Part shown: positions 46,111 to 55,723 of the stretch, in pieces
Layout of the letters: every line of letters starts with the position of its first letter
Numbering within the stretch: the stretch's first letter is position 1
Assembly (NCBI RefSeq): GCF_013032005.1
Contig: NZ_WQBE01000003.1
Coordinates: 290,851-354,850 of the forward strand
DNA from: Ruegeria atlantica
GTDB lineage: Bacteria > Pseudomonadota > Alphaproteobacteria > Rhodobacterales > Rhodobacteraceae
Length of the DNA stretch: 64,000 nt
Direction of reading: 5' to 3'
Program-made: the position numbers and the translations under genes
Notes under the pieces: generated by a model
The model's database searches: none
Told to the model about the DNA's origin: nothing
Seen by the model: the letters and a program-made list of their open reading frames with translations, nothing else

Positions 46111-46197
46111 TGTGAGGGGGAAAGAGAATATATTGCCGAAGTGATTGATTATAGTGTTACTAGTTAAGCAATTACCCTGAATTTTGGGGGAGGTTAA

Positions 46198-48066
46198 ATG
46201 GTTTCAGGTGTAAAGGCAGGGAGTGTTTCCCCTGACACAGCTATGCCCGACGAACAAACGCGGACCCAGATTCTGGGTGCTCTGCGAGCGACCGAGTCCA
46301 TTCAGGACTATCTCTCGTTGTGTCGCAAATGGCGCAAGATCGACCGGACCGCTGGCGATGACGGGCGCGCCGAATTGCGGGTTGTGCTTCTGAGCGGCGC
46401 AACAACGGACTTCCTTGAACTTCCTCTTCGTGCAGAGCTTGACAGCTTTGGCCTTCGCGCCCGCATTCACCGCCCGGACTTCAACACTCATGTCTCCGAG
46501 CTTTTGGATCCTGCCAGTGCTACGGCCGAGTTCTCTCCGCAGATTGCAGTTCTTCTGCTTGGGGCATCGGATATCACTGAATGGCCAGCCGTGGGCGATA
46601 CTGAGGCAGACGTGGCGACGCTGGCCGACCGGTTTGCCGATCTGTGGCTGAACAACATCTGTGCAACGTTCAACAGGGAAACTGGCGCTGAAATCATACT
46701 CGGCAACCTGCATCTGCCCCCGACTTCCTCGACCGGTCATCTTAGCCGCCGCCTGCCTTGGGATCGAACTAACTTCGTGCGTCGGATCAATCAGCTTTTG
46801 GCGGAACGGGCGCCGAAATTTGTTCATACACTGGACGTAGAGCTTCTCTCGGCCCAATACGGGGTCCAACAATGGTTTGACCCCCGCTTTTGGTACCATG
46901 CCAAACAACCTGTCTCATTCGATTGCATGATCCCGCTTGTGCGCGACATGGCTGGGATTATCGCGGCCATCTACGGCAAGACTTCGAAATGTATCGTACT
47001 GGATCTGGATAATACCCTGTGGGGCGGAATTGTCGGTGACGATGGGGTGAATGGCATCAAGATTGGCCAGGGCAGCGCTGAAGGTGAGGCCTTCCTGGCC
47101 TTTCAAAACTATCTGCTTGAGTTGAAGGCGCGTGGCATTCTTCTTGCCGTGGCCTCAAAAAACGAAGACGCCAACGCGCGCGCGCCATTCGATACGCTGG
47201 ATGACATGGCGTTGAAATTCGCCGATTTCGTGTCGTTCAAGGCAAACTGGGGACCCAAGCCCGATAGTATCGCAGCCATCGCAAAGGAACTGAACATCGG
47301 GCTCGACGCGATCATATTTGTCGATGACAACCCGGCGGAGCGTGCTTTGGTACGGCAGAGCTTACCGGAAGTGCGTGTTCTGGAAATGGGCGACGATCCT
47401 TCGGAATACCCATATCTTCTAAGCAGGTCCGGCTGGCTTGAGACAATCGAGATTACCAGTGAGGACCGCAAGAAATCCGAACAATACGCAGCCAATCGAT
47501 CGCGTACCGAGCTTGCGGAAAGCGCAGTAGACTATGACAGCTATCTGCGCTCGTTGAATCAGAAAGCGGTGATCCGCCCGTTCGAGCCAGAGCATTTCGA
47601 CCGGATTACGCAGCTTATCAATAAAACCAATCAGTTTAACCTGACCACCCAACGGATGACGCAATCCGAGGTAGAGGCACTGGCAGCCAGTGACAGCACG
47701 CTTACGGCGTATATGAGGTTGAAGGACAGCTTTGGTGACAATGGCCTCATCAGCGTAGCTGCAGGATCTGTTGTGGGTGACACGCTGACACTCGATCTTT
47801 GGCTGATGAGCTGCCGCGTTTTCAAAAGAGGCGCCGAGTTCGCCATGGCGAATTATCTTTTGCAGGAAGCCGTGCGCCGAGGGATTGCAAATGTAAGGGG
47901 TCTCTACCGGCCAACGGCAAAGAACGGCCTGGTAGAAAACCTCTATGCCGACCTTAACTTTGAAAAGGACGGTCCTGCGGAACAAAGTGGTACAAATTGG
48001 AGCCGAACACTTGCAGGGTTCGAACCGTTTCCAGTCAGCATTGAAATAGTGGAGGATTTTGCGTGA
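46198..48066 (+). CDS. FkbH-like protein (HAD IIIC phosphatase/transferase with GNAT-type C-terminus)
   Basis: 622 residues, ATG 46198 behind GGGGGAGG. Residues ~60-255 form an SGNH-like N-terminal part. The HAD domain has CIVLDLDNTLWGG with Asp269/Asp271 as catalytic residues and IIFVDDNPAERAL downstream. The C-terminal ~150 residues are acetyltransferase-like (FDRITQLINKTNQFNLTT; FAMANYLLQEAVRRGIANV). FkbH proteins dephosphorylate 1,3-bisphosphoglycerate and load a glyceryl unit onto an ACP. Here the ACP gene starts in the stop of this gene, matching that role. Such units could be passed to the MBOAT acyltransferase. Confidence 0.9.
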   Translation: MVSGVKAGSVSPDTAMPDEQTRTQILGALRATESIQDYLSLCRKWRKIDRTAGDDGRAELRVVLLSGATTDFLELPLRAELDSFGLRARIHRPDFNTHVSELLDPASATAEFSPQIAVLLLGASDITEWPAVGDTEADVATLADRFADLWLNNICATFNRETGAEIILGNLHLPPTSSTGHLSRRLPWDRTNFVRRINQLLAERAPKFVHTLDVELLSAQYGVQQWFDPRFWYHAKQPVSFDCMIPLVRDMAGIIAAIYGKTSKCIVLDLDNTLWGGIVGDDGVNGIKIGQGSAEGEAFLAFQNYLLELKARGILLAVASKNEDANARAPFDTLDDMALKFADFVSFKANWGPKPDSIAAIAKELNIGLDAIIFVDDNPAERALVRQSLPEVRVLEMGDDPSEYPYLLSRSGWLETIEITSEDRKKSEQYAANRSRTELAESAVDYDSYLRSLNQKAVIRPFEPEHFDRITQLINKTNQFNLTTQRMTQSEVEALAASDSTLTAYMRLKDSFGDNGLISVAAGSVVGDTLTLDLWLMSCRVFKRGAEFAMANYLLQEAVRRGIANVRGLYRPTAKNGLVENLYADLNFEKDGPAEQSGTNWSRTLAGFEPFPVSIEIVEDFA

Positions 48067-48311
48067 CCGAAAGTGAGGTATGGCAGCGTTTAACATCGGT
48101 CTTTCAGGACGTCTTCGAGGATGACGAGATCACCTTGAGCCCTGAGACCACGGCCGAAGCGATTGAGGATTGGGATTCCCTGACGAACATCCAGTTGCTG
48201 ATCGCCATCGAGAAAGCTTTTCCAGGGCTTCAGTTCAGCACCGGTGAGGTTGCGAACCTCCAAAATGTGGGCGATCTGGTGTCGGCGATAATAAAGCGCG
48301 TTGCAACTTGA
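48063..48311 (+). CDS. Acyl carrier protein
   Basis: 82 residues, starting with GTG 48063 overlapping the FkbH stop (GTGA). Four-helix ACP layout with the phosphopantetheine site Ser39 in DWDSLTNIQL, and acidic overall. It is the natural carrier for the glyceryl-type unit produced by the FkbH-like enzyme. Not the housekeeping fatty-acid ACP: the context and sequence around Ser39 (DSLTN rather than DSLDT) differ. Confidence 0.9.
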   Translation: MTESEVWQRLTSVFQDVFEDDEITLSPETTAEAIEDWDSLTNIQLLIAIEKAFPGLQFSTGEVANLQNVGDLVSAIIKRVAT

Positions 48312-48513
48312 CGCCTCCACGATCAGGATTCGATGCAGTTGTTGACGGATTTTACTCGGCACGTTGCCGATGCGCGTTGATCGATCCACCTGTTTGATCA
48401 AGGTGTGGGCTGGTCTTTGGGTGCAACATGATCTGCTCTATTCGCGCGCCCATTCATGACAGCCCTGTATTCAATTGCTAATAATATGTTGTGCTAACAC
48501 GGGTTTTGAGTGC
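48312..48513. other. Intergenic region between the acylation module and rfb operon
   Basis: 202 bases with no gene; probably holds the rfbC promoter. No clear terminator hairpin found. Confidence 0.4.
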
Positions 48514-49074
48514 ATGCAGATTGAAGATACCGCCTTACCTGGCGTCCTTATTCTGACGCCCAAGCGGTTCGGGGATGAGCGCGGTTTTTTCTCTGAATCC
48601 TGGAACCGAAAAACCTTGGGCGCACATGGGATCGTCCTGGAATTTGTGCAGGATAATCATTCGGTTTCTGCTGGTGTTGGGACTCTGCGGGGGTTTCATT
48701 TCCAGTCGCCGCCCCATGCGCAGGATAAGCTTGTACGCTGCGGGCAGGGGGCATTGTTTGATGTAGTGATCGATATCCGCAAAGGTTCACCCACATACGG
48801 GCGGTGGCTGGGTATTGAGCTGACGGCAGAGAACGGAAAACAGCTTTTGGTGCCCAAGGGGTTCTTGCACGGATTTGTCACGCGGAAAACCAATACTGAG
48901 ATTTGCTATAAATGCACCGACTATTACGCACCCGAGTGCGAGGCAACAGTGCGCTGGGACAGTTGCGGTGTGGATTGGGGCCTGACCGGCGACCCGGTGC
49001 TGTCTAATAAGGACGCAGTGGCCCCCATATTTGCCGAATTCGACAGCCCATTTGTCTGGGAGGGCATGCCATGA
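48514..49074 (+). CDS. rfbC: dTDP-4-dehydrorhamnose 3,5-epimerase
   Basis: 186 residues from ATG 48514 (the upstream in-frame extension to 48475 lacks a ribosome site). RmlC cupin features: [32 protein letters not shown] (the catalytic-region histidine) and [11 protein letters not shown]. Third step of dTDP-L-rhamnose synthesis. First gene of rfbCBDA; its stop overlaps rfbB by ATGA. Confidence 0.96.
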   Translation: MQIEDTALPGVLILTPKRFGDERGFFSESWNRKTLGAHGIVLEFVQDNHSVSAGVGTLRGFHFQSPPHAQDKLVRCGQGALFDVVIDIRKGSPTYGRWLGIELTAENGKQLLVPKGFLHGFVTRKTNTEICYKCTDYYAPECEATVRWDSCGVDWGLTGDPVLSNKDAVAPIFAEFDSPFVWEGMP

Positions 49075-50111
49075 AGCTGCTGGTCACAGGGGGTGCGGGG
49101 TTTATCGGATCGGCCGTCGTGCGGCGGGCGGTTCGGGATGGGCATCAGGTGGTCAATCTGGATGCGCTGACCTATGCGGCCTGCCTCGACAATGTGGCCG
49201 AGGTGGCGGACGACCCTAACTACACCTTTATAGAGGCTGATATTCGGGATCGCGCGACCCTGGACCGGGCGCTGGCGGAATATGCCCCGGACGTGATCAT
49301 GCACCTTGCGGCTGAAAGCCATGTGGATCGCTCGATCGACGGGCCCGGTGCCTTTATCGAGACCAACGTGACCGGCACCTATACCCTACTTGAAGCGGCC
49401 CGGGCATATTGGGAAGGGCAGGGGAAGCCGGACAGCTTCAGGTTCCACCATATCTCTACCGATGAGGTCTATGGCTCGCTAGGTCCAACCGGTCAGTTCA
49501 CCGAAGAGACGCCCTATGATCCGCGTTCACCCTATTCGGCGAGCAAGGCCGCAAGCGATCATCTGGTGCGGGCGTGGTTCGAAACCTATGGCTTGCCGGT
49601 GGTGTTGACAAATTGCTCGAACAATTACGGGCCGTATCATTTCCCCGAAAAGCTGATCCCCGTCACCATTCTGAACGCTTTGGCAGGCAACCCGTTGCCG
49701 ATCTACGGCGATGGGTCAAATGTTAGAGACTGGTTATACGTCGAAGACCATGCCGAGGCGCTGCTGCTGGTAATTCAGAAAGGCCAGATCGGACGCAGCT
49801 ACAACATCGGCGGTGAAAACGAGTGCACCAACCTGCAACTGGTGCAGATGCTGTGTGGTATTCTGGATCGTCTGCGCCCAGGACCGGTGCCTTACGCTGA
49901 CCTGATTACCTTTGTCGCCGACCGTCCGGGTCACGATGCCCGCTATGCCATCGACCCAACCCGCATCCGACAGGAGCTTGGCTGGCGACCATCGGTTAGC
50001 ATCAAAGAGGGGCTGGAGCGGACCGTTCAGTGGTATCTGGACAATGAAAGCTGGTGGCGCGCGCTGCAAAACCGGGACGGTGTTGGCAAGCGATTGGGTA
50101 TGAAAGCATGA
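49071..50111 (+). CDS. rfbB: dTDP-glucose 4,6-dehydratase
   Basis: 346 residues, extended short-chain dehydrogenase. NAD-binding [11 protein letters not shown] at the N-terminus, [12 protein letters not shown], and the catalytic STDEVYG plus YSASKAASD (YxxxK). Second step of dTDP-L-rhamnose synthesis, producing dTDP-4-keto-6-deoxyglucose. ATGA overlaps with rfbC and rfbD on each side. Full length for the family. Confidence 0.97.
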   Translation: MKLLVTGGAGFIGSAVVRRAVRDGHQVVNLDALTYAACLDNVAEVADDPNYTFIEADIRDRATLDRALAEYAPDVIMHLAAESHVDRSIDGPGAFIETNVTGTYTLLEAARAYWEGQGKPDSFRFHHISTDEVYGSLGPTGQFTEETPYDPRSPYSASKAASDHLVRAWFETYGLPVVLTNCSNNYGPYHFPEKLIPVTILNALAGNPLPIYGDGSNVRDWLYVEDHAEALLLVIQKGQIGRSYNIGGENECTNLQLVQMLCGILDRLRPGPVPYADLITFVADRPGHDARYAIDPTRIRQELGWRPSVSIKEGLERTVQWYLDNESWWRALQNRDGVGKRLGMKA

Positions 50112-50959
50112 CCATCCTTGTCTTTGGGCGAACCGGGCAGGTTGCACGGGAAATGGCAGCGCATGCAGGTGTGACATGCCTGGGCCGCTCCAAGGCGAAC
50201 CTGGAACAGCCTGCCTCCTGCGCGGCGGCCATTCGTGCCGCTGCGCCACAGGCAGTGATCAACGCGGCGGCCTTTACAGCCGTTGACCGGGCGGAAGAAG
50301 AAGAGGCGCTTGCAACCGTCATCAACGCGGCGGCTCCCACTGCGATGGCGCGGGAATGTGCGGCGTTAGGCATCCCCTTCGTCTCTATTTCGACGGATTA
50401 CGTGTTTGACGGCTCGGGGGACGCCCCGTGGAAACCCGCAGATCCCACCAGACCGTTGGGGGCGTATGGGCGTTCCAAACTTGCAGGAGAACAAGGTATA
50501 AAGCAGGCCGGAGGGGCCTACGGCATCCTGCGTACTTCGTGGGTGGTGTCGGCCCATGGCAACAACTTCGTCAAGACGATGCGGCGGCTTGGAGCCGAAC
50601 GAGGCCAGTTGTCGATTGTGGCCGACCAGATCGGCGGCCCGACGCCCGCACGGAACATCGCGGCGGCTTGTCTGTTCATGGCGCAGCAACTGATCAAGGA
50701 TGCGGGCAAAACGGGTATCTACCACTTTGCGGGCGCACCAGACACCAGTTGGGCCGGGTTTGCCCGGTCAATTTTTGCCGAATTAGAGATTGATTGTGAT
50801 GTAACGGACATTCCGTCCGGCGAATATCCCACTCCCGCCAGACGCCCATTGAATTCCCGCCTTGATTGTTCCTCACTGGAAACAACTTTTGGCATTACAC
50901 GTCCTGATTGGCGGCAGGGGTTAAGGGATATTTTGCAAGATTTGGAAAACGCGTCATGA
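50108..50959 (+). CDS. rfbD: dTDP-4-dehydrorhamnose reductase
   Basis: 283 residues from the ATG overlapping the rfbB stop (an upstream in-frame start at 50054 is inside rfbB). N-terminal [11 protein letters not shown] nucleotide-binding loop, [20 protein letters not shown] (YxxxK) and ILRTSWVVS. Final NADPH-dependent reduction to dTDP-L-rhamnose. Followed by rfbA with an ATGA overlap. Confidence 0.96.
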   Translation: MTILVFGRTGQVAREMAAHAGVTCLGRSKANLEQPASCAAAIRAAAPQAVINAAAFTAVDRAEEEEALATVINAAAPTAMARECAALGIPFVSISTDYVFDGSGDAPWKPADPTRPLGAYGRSKLAGEQGIKQAGGAYGILRTSWVVSAHGNNFVKTMRRLGAERGQLSIVADQIGGPTPARNIAAACLFMAQQLIKDAGKTGIYHFAGAPDTSWAGFARSIFAELEIDCDVTDIPSGEYPTPARRPLNSRLDCSSLETTFGITRPDWRQGLRDILQDLENAS

Positions 50960-51828
50960 GTACACGGAAAGGCATCATACTTGCGGGGGGATCGGGTACA
51001 CGCCTCTATCCGATCACGATGGCCGTCTCGAAACAGCTGTTGCCGCTTTATGACAAGCCGATGATCTATTACCCGCTGTCGGTGCTGATGCTGGCCGGTA
51101 TTCGCGACATTTGTGTGATCACCACCCCGCAGGATCAGGACCAGTTCAAGCGCACGCTAGGGGATGGCAGCCAGTGGGGGGTTAGCCTGACCTATGTGGT
51201 GCAGCCCAGCCCTGACGGTCTGGCGCAGGCATATATTCTGGCCGAAGAATTTCTTGCCGGCGCGCCTTCGGCGCTGGTTCTGGGGGACAACATCTTTTTT
51301 GGCCACGGCCTGCCCAAATTGCTGGCCGCCGCGGATGGGCATGCCGAGGGTGGGACTGTGTTCGGCTATCACGTGGCCGACCCTCAGCGCTATGGCGTGG
51401 TTGCTTTTGACTCGGATGGACGAGCACGCGAGATTATCGAGAAGCCTTCGGTACCTCCTTCGAACTATGCCGTTACCGGCCTTTACTTTCTGGATGGTTC
51501 GGCACCTCAGCGCGCCCGACAGGTCAAACCTTCACAGCGGGGCGAGTTGGAGATCACCGACTTGCTGCAGATGTACCTGGAAAAAGGTCATCTCAGGGTC
51601 GAAACCATGGGGCGGGGCTATGCCTGGCTGGATACGGGCACCCATGCCAGCCTGTTGGATGCCGGCAATTTTGTGCGCACCCTTGAAGAACGTCAGGGGT
51701 TACAGACGGGATGCCCCGAAGAGATAGCCTGGCAACTGGGTTGGATCAGTGACGCGCAGTTACGTCAGCGGGCCGAGATGTTCGCGAAGAATGAGTATGG
51801 GACTTATCTGGACGGTTTGTTGGAATAA
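50956..51828 (+). CDS. rfbA: Glucose-1-phosphate thymidylyltransferase
   Basis: 290 residues from ATG 50956. Signature [41 protein letters not shown], and [16 protein letters not shown]. Makes dTDP-glucose from glucose-1-phosphate and dTTP, the first step of the rhamnose pathway. Last gene of the operon. The 131 bases after it (51829-51959) show no strong terminator, so read-through into the acyltransferase is possible. Confidence 0.97.
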   Translation: MSTRKGIILAGGSGTRLYPITMAVSKQLLPLYDKPMIYYPLSVLMLAGIRDICVITTPQDQDQFKRTLGDGSQWGVSLTYVVQPSPDGLAQAYILAEEFLAGAPSALVLGDNIFFGHGLPKLLAAADGHAEGGTVFGYHVADPQRYGVVAFDSDGRAREIIEKPSVPPSNYAVTGLYFLDGSAPQRARQVKPSQRGELEITDLLQMYLEKGHLRVETMGRGYAWLDTGTHASLLDAGNFVRTLEERQGLQTGCPEEIAWQLGWISDAQLRQRAEMFAKNEYGTYLDGLLE

Positions 51829-51959
51829 CAGACCGGCTGAGAGAAGGGAGCATTGAACAGGGGGCCGCAAGCCTTGCTGTATAAAGTCAAAAAATGCACC
51901 TTGGGATTTGGGTGAAATGAAATAGAAGTGGTGAAAATTTTCTGGGTTAAATAGTTTGT

Positions 51960-53960
51960 GTGAACGATGTGTCGAAAATTTCCTACAGACCGGACATTGA
52001 TGGGCTTCGCGCGGTCGCCGTAGTTCCTGTTGTTCTGCACCATGCTGGTTTTAGCGCGGTTCCGGGCGGGTTCGTCGGTGTGGATATATTTTTCGTCATC
52101 TCTGGCTTTTTGATAACCAGAATTCTCACGCGGGAAATCCGGGACGGGCAGTTTTCGCTGCTATCTTTTTACGAACGCAGGGCCAGGCGCATCCTGCCCG
52201 CACTTTTTATAGTGCTTGTCGCTTGCCTGGCTGTCGGCTGGTTTCTTCTACTGCCCAGCCAGTATGACGCGCTTGCCAGGTCTACGGCTGCAACGCTGCT
52301 TTTTGTGTCTAACGTCTGGTTTTGGGATGCGGCTGGTGACTATTTCGGCAGGGGGGTCGAATTGGCGCCGCTGCTTCATACCTGGTCTTTGGCGGTCGAA
52401 GAACAGTTCTATCTTGGATTTCCAATATTATTGTGGGTAATGGCGAAACAATCGCGCCGCTTTTGGGTTGGTGTGATTGCGCTGATTTCACTCATATCTC
52501 TGGGGCTTTCGATATGGGCGACGACCGCTGCGCCGATTGCCAACTTCTATTTTACCTCAATGCGGGTTTGGGAACTGGGGCTGGGTGCGCTGTTGGCCAT
52601 CGGTGCGTTTCCGGCACTCCGTCGCCCGCTGGTGGCTGAGGTAATCGGGCTGATTGGATTGGCAATTATCCTAAGCAGCATCGTTCTGATCTCGGACAAC
52701 ACCCCGTTCCCCGGGTTGATGGCTGTGCCGCCCTGTGCAGGTGCCGCTTTTTTGATCTGGGCGGGAATGAATAACACAACGTCTGCCGGCCGGTTGTTGG
52801 CCTTGCGCCCGATAGTCTGGATTGGGCTCATTTCCTATTCGCTGTACCTGTGGCATTGGCCGGTACTGGTCGCGGCCAGAGTGCAAAACGGCAGTGCGGA
52901 TCTGCCCGCTATGACGGCGATGATTTGTGTATTTCTGTCTGTTCTGCTTGCAGCGGCTAGCTTGTATCTGATCGAGCGACCCTTTCGCATTCCGGCCAGC
53001 AAAGGGGGCTTTTCGCGAGCCAGTATTTTTACGGGTGCAGGCACAGGTGCCACGCTTATATTGGGGCTAGCCGTCATACTTGTTGTGAAAGAGGGCGTTC
53101 CAAGCAGGGTTCCGGCTGAGTTGGCAGCCAAAATGAACAAGTTCAAGGAATCCCATTATCTGATGGATGCGTGCAGACAGTGGGAAGACGGTAAAGAACC
53201 CTGCAAAATAGGAGCATCCAATCAGGCCGACGCAGAACCTCGCGTCGTCGTGTGGGGGGATTCCCATGCCGGGTCTTTGTTACCCGGCATAGATTCCTGG
53301 CTGAAGGACAACAACATTCTGGGCGAGGCCTTTGTAAAGTTTGGCTGCCCTGCGCTGTTGGGGGTCCGCCGCGCCGACATGGCGCCTGCTCATGGTTGCG
53401 ACACTCATAACGAATTGGTGGTGCGCTATATCGAACAACTGCCCGAATTAGACGCGGTTGTCGTGGCGTCGCGTTGGGCTTTGGCGACCGAAGGTGTTCG
53501 GGTTTCGGGCGAAGAGGGGAGAATAGCCGTTCTGGCGGCAACCGATGAGCGCCCCACTGGGGTTGAGGATAATCCAAAACACGTGGAACAGGGTCTGAAA
53601 CGGCTGCTTCAAAGGCTGGAAAGCCGGGGTATCGAGGTTCTTATCGTCGGGTCAATACCAGAGATCGGGTTCAACGTCCCCGATGCCCTCGCAGGCAGCG
53701 CTGCGTTCGGGACTCAGTTGCGCGTGCCCCCGTCACGGGAAGAGTTTGATCTACGCAATTCCCGCTCTTACGCAATTCTGGCGGATGCCGGGCGGGAATT
53801 CGACGCGGCGCTTGCGCGTCCGGCTGATATTTTATGCGATGAGTTCTGCCGTATTCATCTGGACGGTCGCCCTCTTTACCGGGATGACGATCATCTGAGC
53901 GAGTTTGGAGCAAACTGGGTTATGCCGGCCTTGCTGGATCAGCATTTCCTGCGAAATTAG
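51960..53960 (+). CDS. OafA-type membrane acyltransferase (AT3) fused to an SGNH domain
   Basis: 666 residues. GTG 51960 is the likely start, or GTG 51969; the ribosome site is weak. The N-terminal ~360 residues are the ten-helix acyltransferase-3 domain: YRPDIDGLRAVAVVPVVLHH with the key Arg and His, FVGVDIFFVISGFLIT, FYERRARRILPALF, and HTWSLAVEEQFYL. The C-terminal ~270 residues form an SGNH domain: VVVWGDSHAGSLLPG and YRDDDHLSEFG. This architecture O-acetylates surface polysaccharides (LPS, EPS or peptidoglycan). It lies directly after the rhamnose operon, so the glycan made here is the probable acceptor. Confidence 0.93.
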   Translation: MNDVSKISYRPDIDGLRAVAVVPVVLHHAGFSAVPGGFVGVDIFFVISGFLITRILTREIRDGQFSLLSFYERRARRILPALFIVLVACLAVGWFLLLPSQYDALARSTAATLLFVSNVWFWDAAGDYFGRGVELAPLLHTWSLAVEEQFYLGFPILLWVMAKQSRRFWVGVIALISLISLGLSIWATTAAPIANFYFTSMRVWELGLGALLAIGAFPALRRPLVAEVIGLIGLAIILSSIVLISDNTPFPGLMAVPPCAGAAFLIWAGMNNTTSAGRLLALRPIVWIGLISYSLYLWHWPVLVAARVQNGSADLPAMTAMICVFLSVLLAAASLYLIERPFRIPASKGGFSRASIFTGAGTGATLILGLAVILVVKEGVPSRVPAELAAKMNKFKESHYLMDACRQWEDGKEPCKIGASNQADAEPRVVVWGDSHAGSLLPGIDSWLKDNNILGEAFVKFGCPALLGVRRADMAPAHGCDTHNELVVRYIEQLPELDAVVVASRWALATEGVRVSGEEGRIAVLAATDERPTGVEDNPKHVEQGLKRLLQRLESRGIEVLIVGSIPEIGFNVPDALAGSAAFGTQLRVPPSREEFDLRNSRSYAILADAGREFDAALARPADILCDEFCRIHLDGRPLYRDDDHLSEFGANWVMPALLDQHFLRN

Positions 53961-54217
53961 TGCATTCCGTCTGTACACTGGGGCATATCCGCAAGGCTGG
54001 ACTGCCCGACCCCACAACAATCTGGGCCATCTAGCGAAAATGTCTGCAATCAAGAGACAGTCCATATCAAAATACACCAGCGACGGTACATTCGCTTCGA
54101 CGCGTGGCATGGAAACGGGGATAATCGGACAAGTTTCAGCGGGCGGCTGTGTCTGGCTCGTGCAAGGTTAGGATAGGTTTTGTACCCGGAGATGCGCGCG
54201 TGATCGGAGAAGCTGAC
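53961..54217. other. Intergenic region before the GT39-like gene
   Basis: 257 bases without a supported gene. An in-frame upstream extension of the next gene reaches 54149 but is not convincing. Confidence 0.4.
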
Positions 54218-55684
54218 ATGAAGCCGCCATCCCCCGCGATTGGCCGCAGTGATTTGGCAATTCTATTGTTCATTCTGCTGTTCGCTGCCGCGTTGAGAAT
54301 TGCAGGGCTGAACTCACCGCTTTGGTATGATGAAATCTGGACTGTCGACACGCATATTCGTTTGCCCTGGGGCGACATGATGCGCGAATATTCCATGAAC
54401 CATCATTATTTCTTCAGCATGAAGGCAAAGCTGTTTTCTCAGATATTCGGAGAGGAATCCTGGGTCTACCGTTTCCCAGCCGTAGTGTTCGGCGTCGGCA
54501 TCGTCGCCGCGATCTGGTGGCTGGCCAAAGAGGTCGCAAACACCTGGATCGCCCATGTCTCTTCCTTGCTTGTGGCCCTGTCCTATCATCAGGTCTGGTT
54601 CTCACAGAATGCGCGCGGATATACCGAGCTTGCTTTCTGGAGTATGCTTGGCCTCATTCTTTTTCTGCGGGGAGCGCGCAATCCGACGATGGGAATCTGG
54701 CTCGCCTTCGGGCTGACTGCCGCCGCCGCTGTTTTTACGCACCTGACCGGTGCATTTTTCTTTGTTGCCCTAGGGTTCGTCTGGCTGATCTCACTGGTGA
54801 CCGGGTTCGGTCGTGAGGCCCCTCTGACTCGCGAATGGATGCTGCAGCCGCTGATCGGCGTTGCCCTTGCGCTGGTTCTGACCTTTTTAGCCTATTTGCC
54901 GATTTTACCCAGTGTTCTGAATACCATGGGTGAGATATCGGCGACGTCCTCTGTCGACAAGATGCAGGTCTATCAAAACCCGATCTGGACTATGTTCGAA
55001 GGCGTGCGAACTGCAATTGGTAATACCGGGCCATTGACAGTGATCGTGGCCGTGGCAGGGTTGGTGACCATTGCTTTTGGCGCGTTGGGGACGCATACGA
55101 AACAGCCTCTGTTTTTTGTCACCATCGCCATGCATATCGTCGTGACGCTGGTTATTCTCATGTCGCTGGATATGCGGATTTGGCCGAGGTTTTTCTTTGT
55201 CGATATCGGTCCGGTTATTGTTCTTGTCGTTGTCGGTTGCGGCTATGGTGCCGGTCTGGTGGCGCGGCTGTTCAGACGGCCTCAGATTTCGCGGCCGTTG
55301 TTTATCGCAGGTGTTTTGGTGATGGTTGCCGTGTCCATGTTTCTGGTACAGCGCAACTATGATGCTCCTAAACAGAATCTGGCCGGGGCTTTTGCCTTTG
55401 TCGAAGAAACGCGCGGCCCTTCAGAACGCGTTTATGCCATCAATCCCGGCGGCCCTGTTTTTGAAAGTCACTTTGATGCTGACTGGAAAACCATCGGCGA
55501 TGCAGAGGGCTATGCCAAGGCGATGGAACAACCCGGACCTGTGGCGCTGGTGGTTTTGTTTCCGAACCGGATGCTGCGCGTCATTCCACGGCTTGGGACG
55601 GATGCTGATAAGGAACTGGAACTTGAACGCACCTTTGCTGGCACGCTTGGGGACGGACACGTTCTTATCTATCGGCGCAAGTGA
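54218..55684 (+). CDS. GT39/PMT-type integral membrane glycosyltransferase
   Basis: 488 residues from ATG 54218 (GGAGA upstream). About ten to eleven membrane helices. The first periplasmic loop has LNSPLWYDEIWTVDTHI, where the acidic DE pair matches the catalytic position of GT-C enzymes such as ArnT and PMT. HHYFFSMKAKLF and WVYRFPAVVFG follow as in the family. It would use a polyprenyl-phosphate sugar to glycosylate a lipid-linked glycan or protein on the periplasmic side. Its end faces the beta-helix gene with only 39 bases between. Confidence 0.87.
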   Translation: MKPPSPAIGRSDLAILLFILLFAAALRIAGLNSPLWYDEIWTVDTHIRLPWGDMMREYSMNHHYFFSMKAKLFSQIFGEESWVYRFPAVVFGVGIVAAIWWLAKEVANTWIAHVSSLLVALSYHQVWFSQNARGYTELAFWSMLGLILFLRGARNPTMGIWLAFGLTAAAAVFTHLTGAFFFVALGFVWLISLVTGFGREAPLTREWMLQPLIGVALALVLTFLAYLPILPSVLNTMGEISATSSVDKMQVYQNPIWTMFEGVRTAIGNTGPLTVIVAVAGLVTIAFGALGTHTKQPLFFVTIAMHIVVTLVILMSLDMRIWPRFFFVDIGPVIVLVVVGCGYGAGLVARLFRRPQISRPLFIAGVLVMVAVSMFLVQRNYDAPKQNLAGAFAFVEETRGPSERVYAINPGGPVFESHFDADWKTIGDAEGYAKAMEQPGPVALVVLFPNRMLRVIPRLGTDADKELELERTFAGTLGDGHVLIYRRK

Positions 55685-55723
55685 CGTCGCTATAGAAACA
55701 ACTGATAGAAAGGGTGCAGGCTC

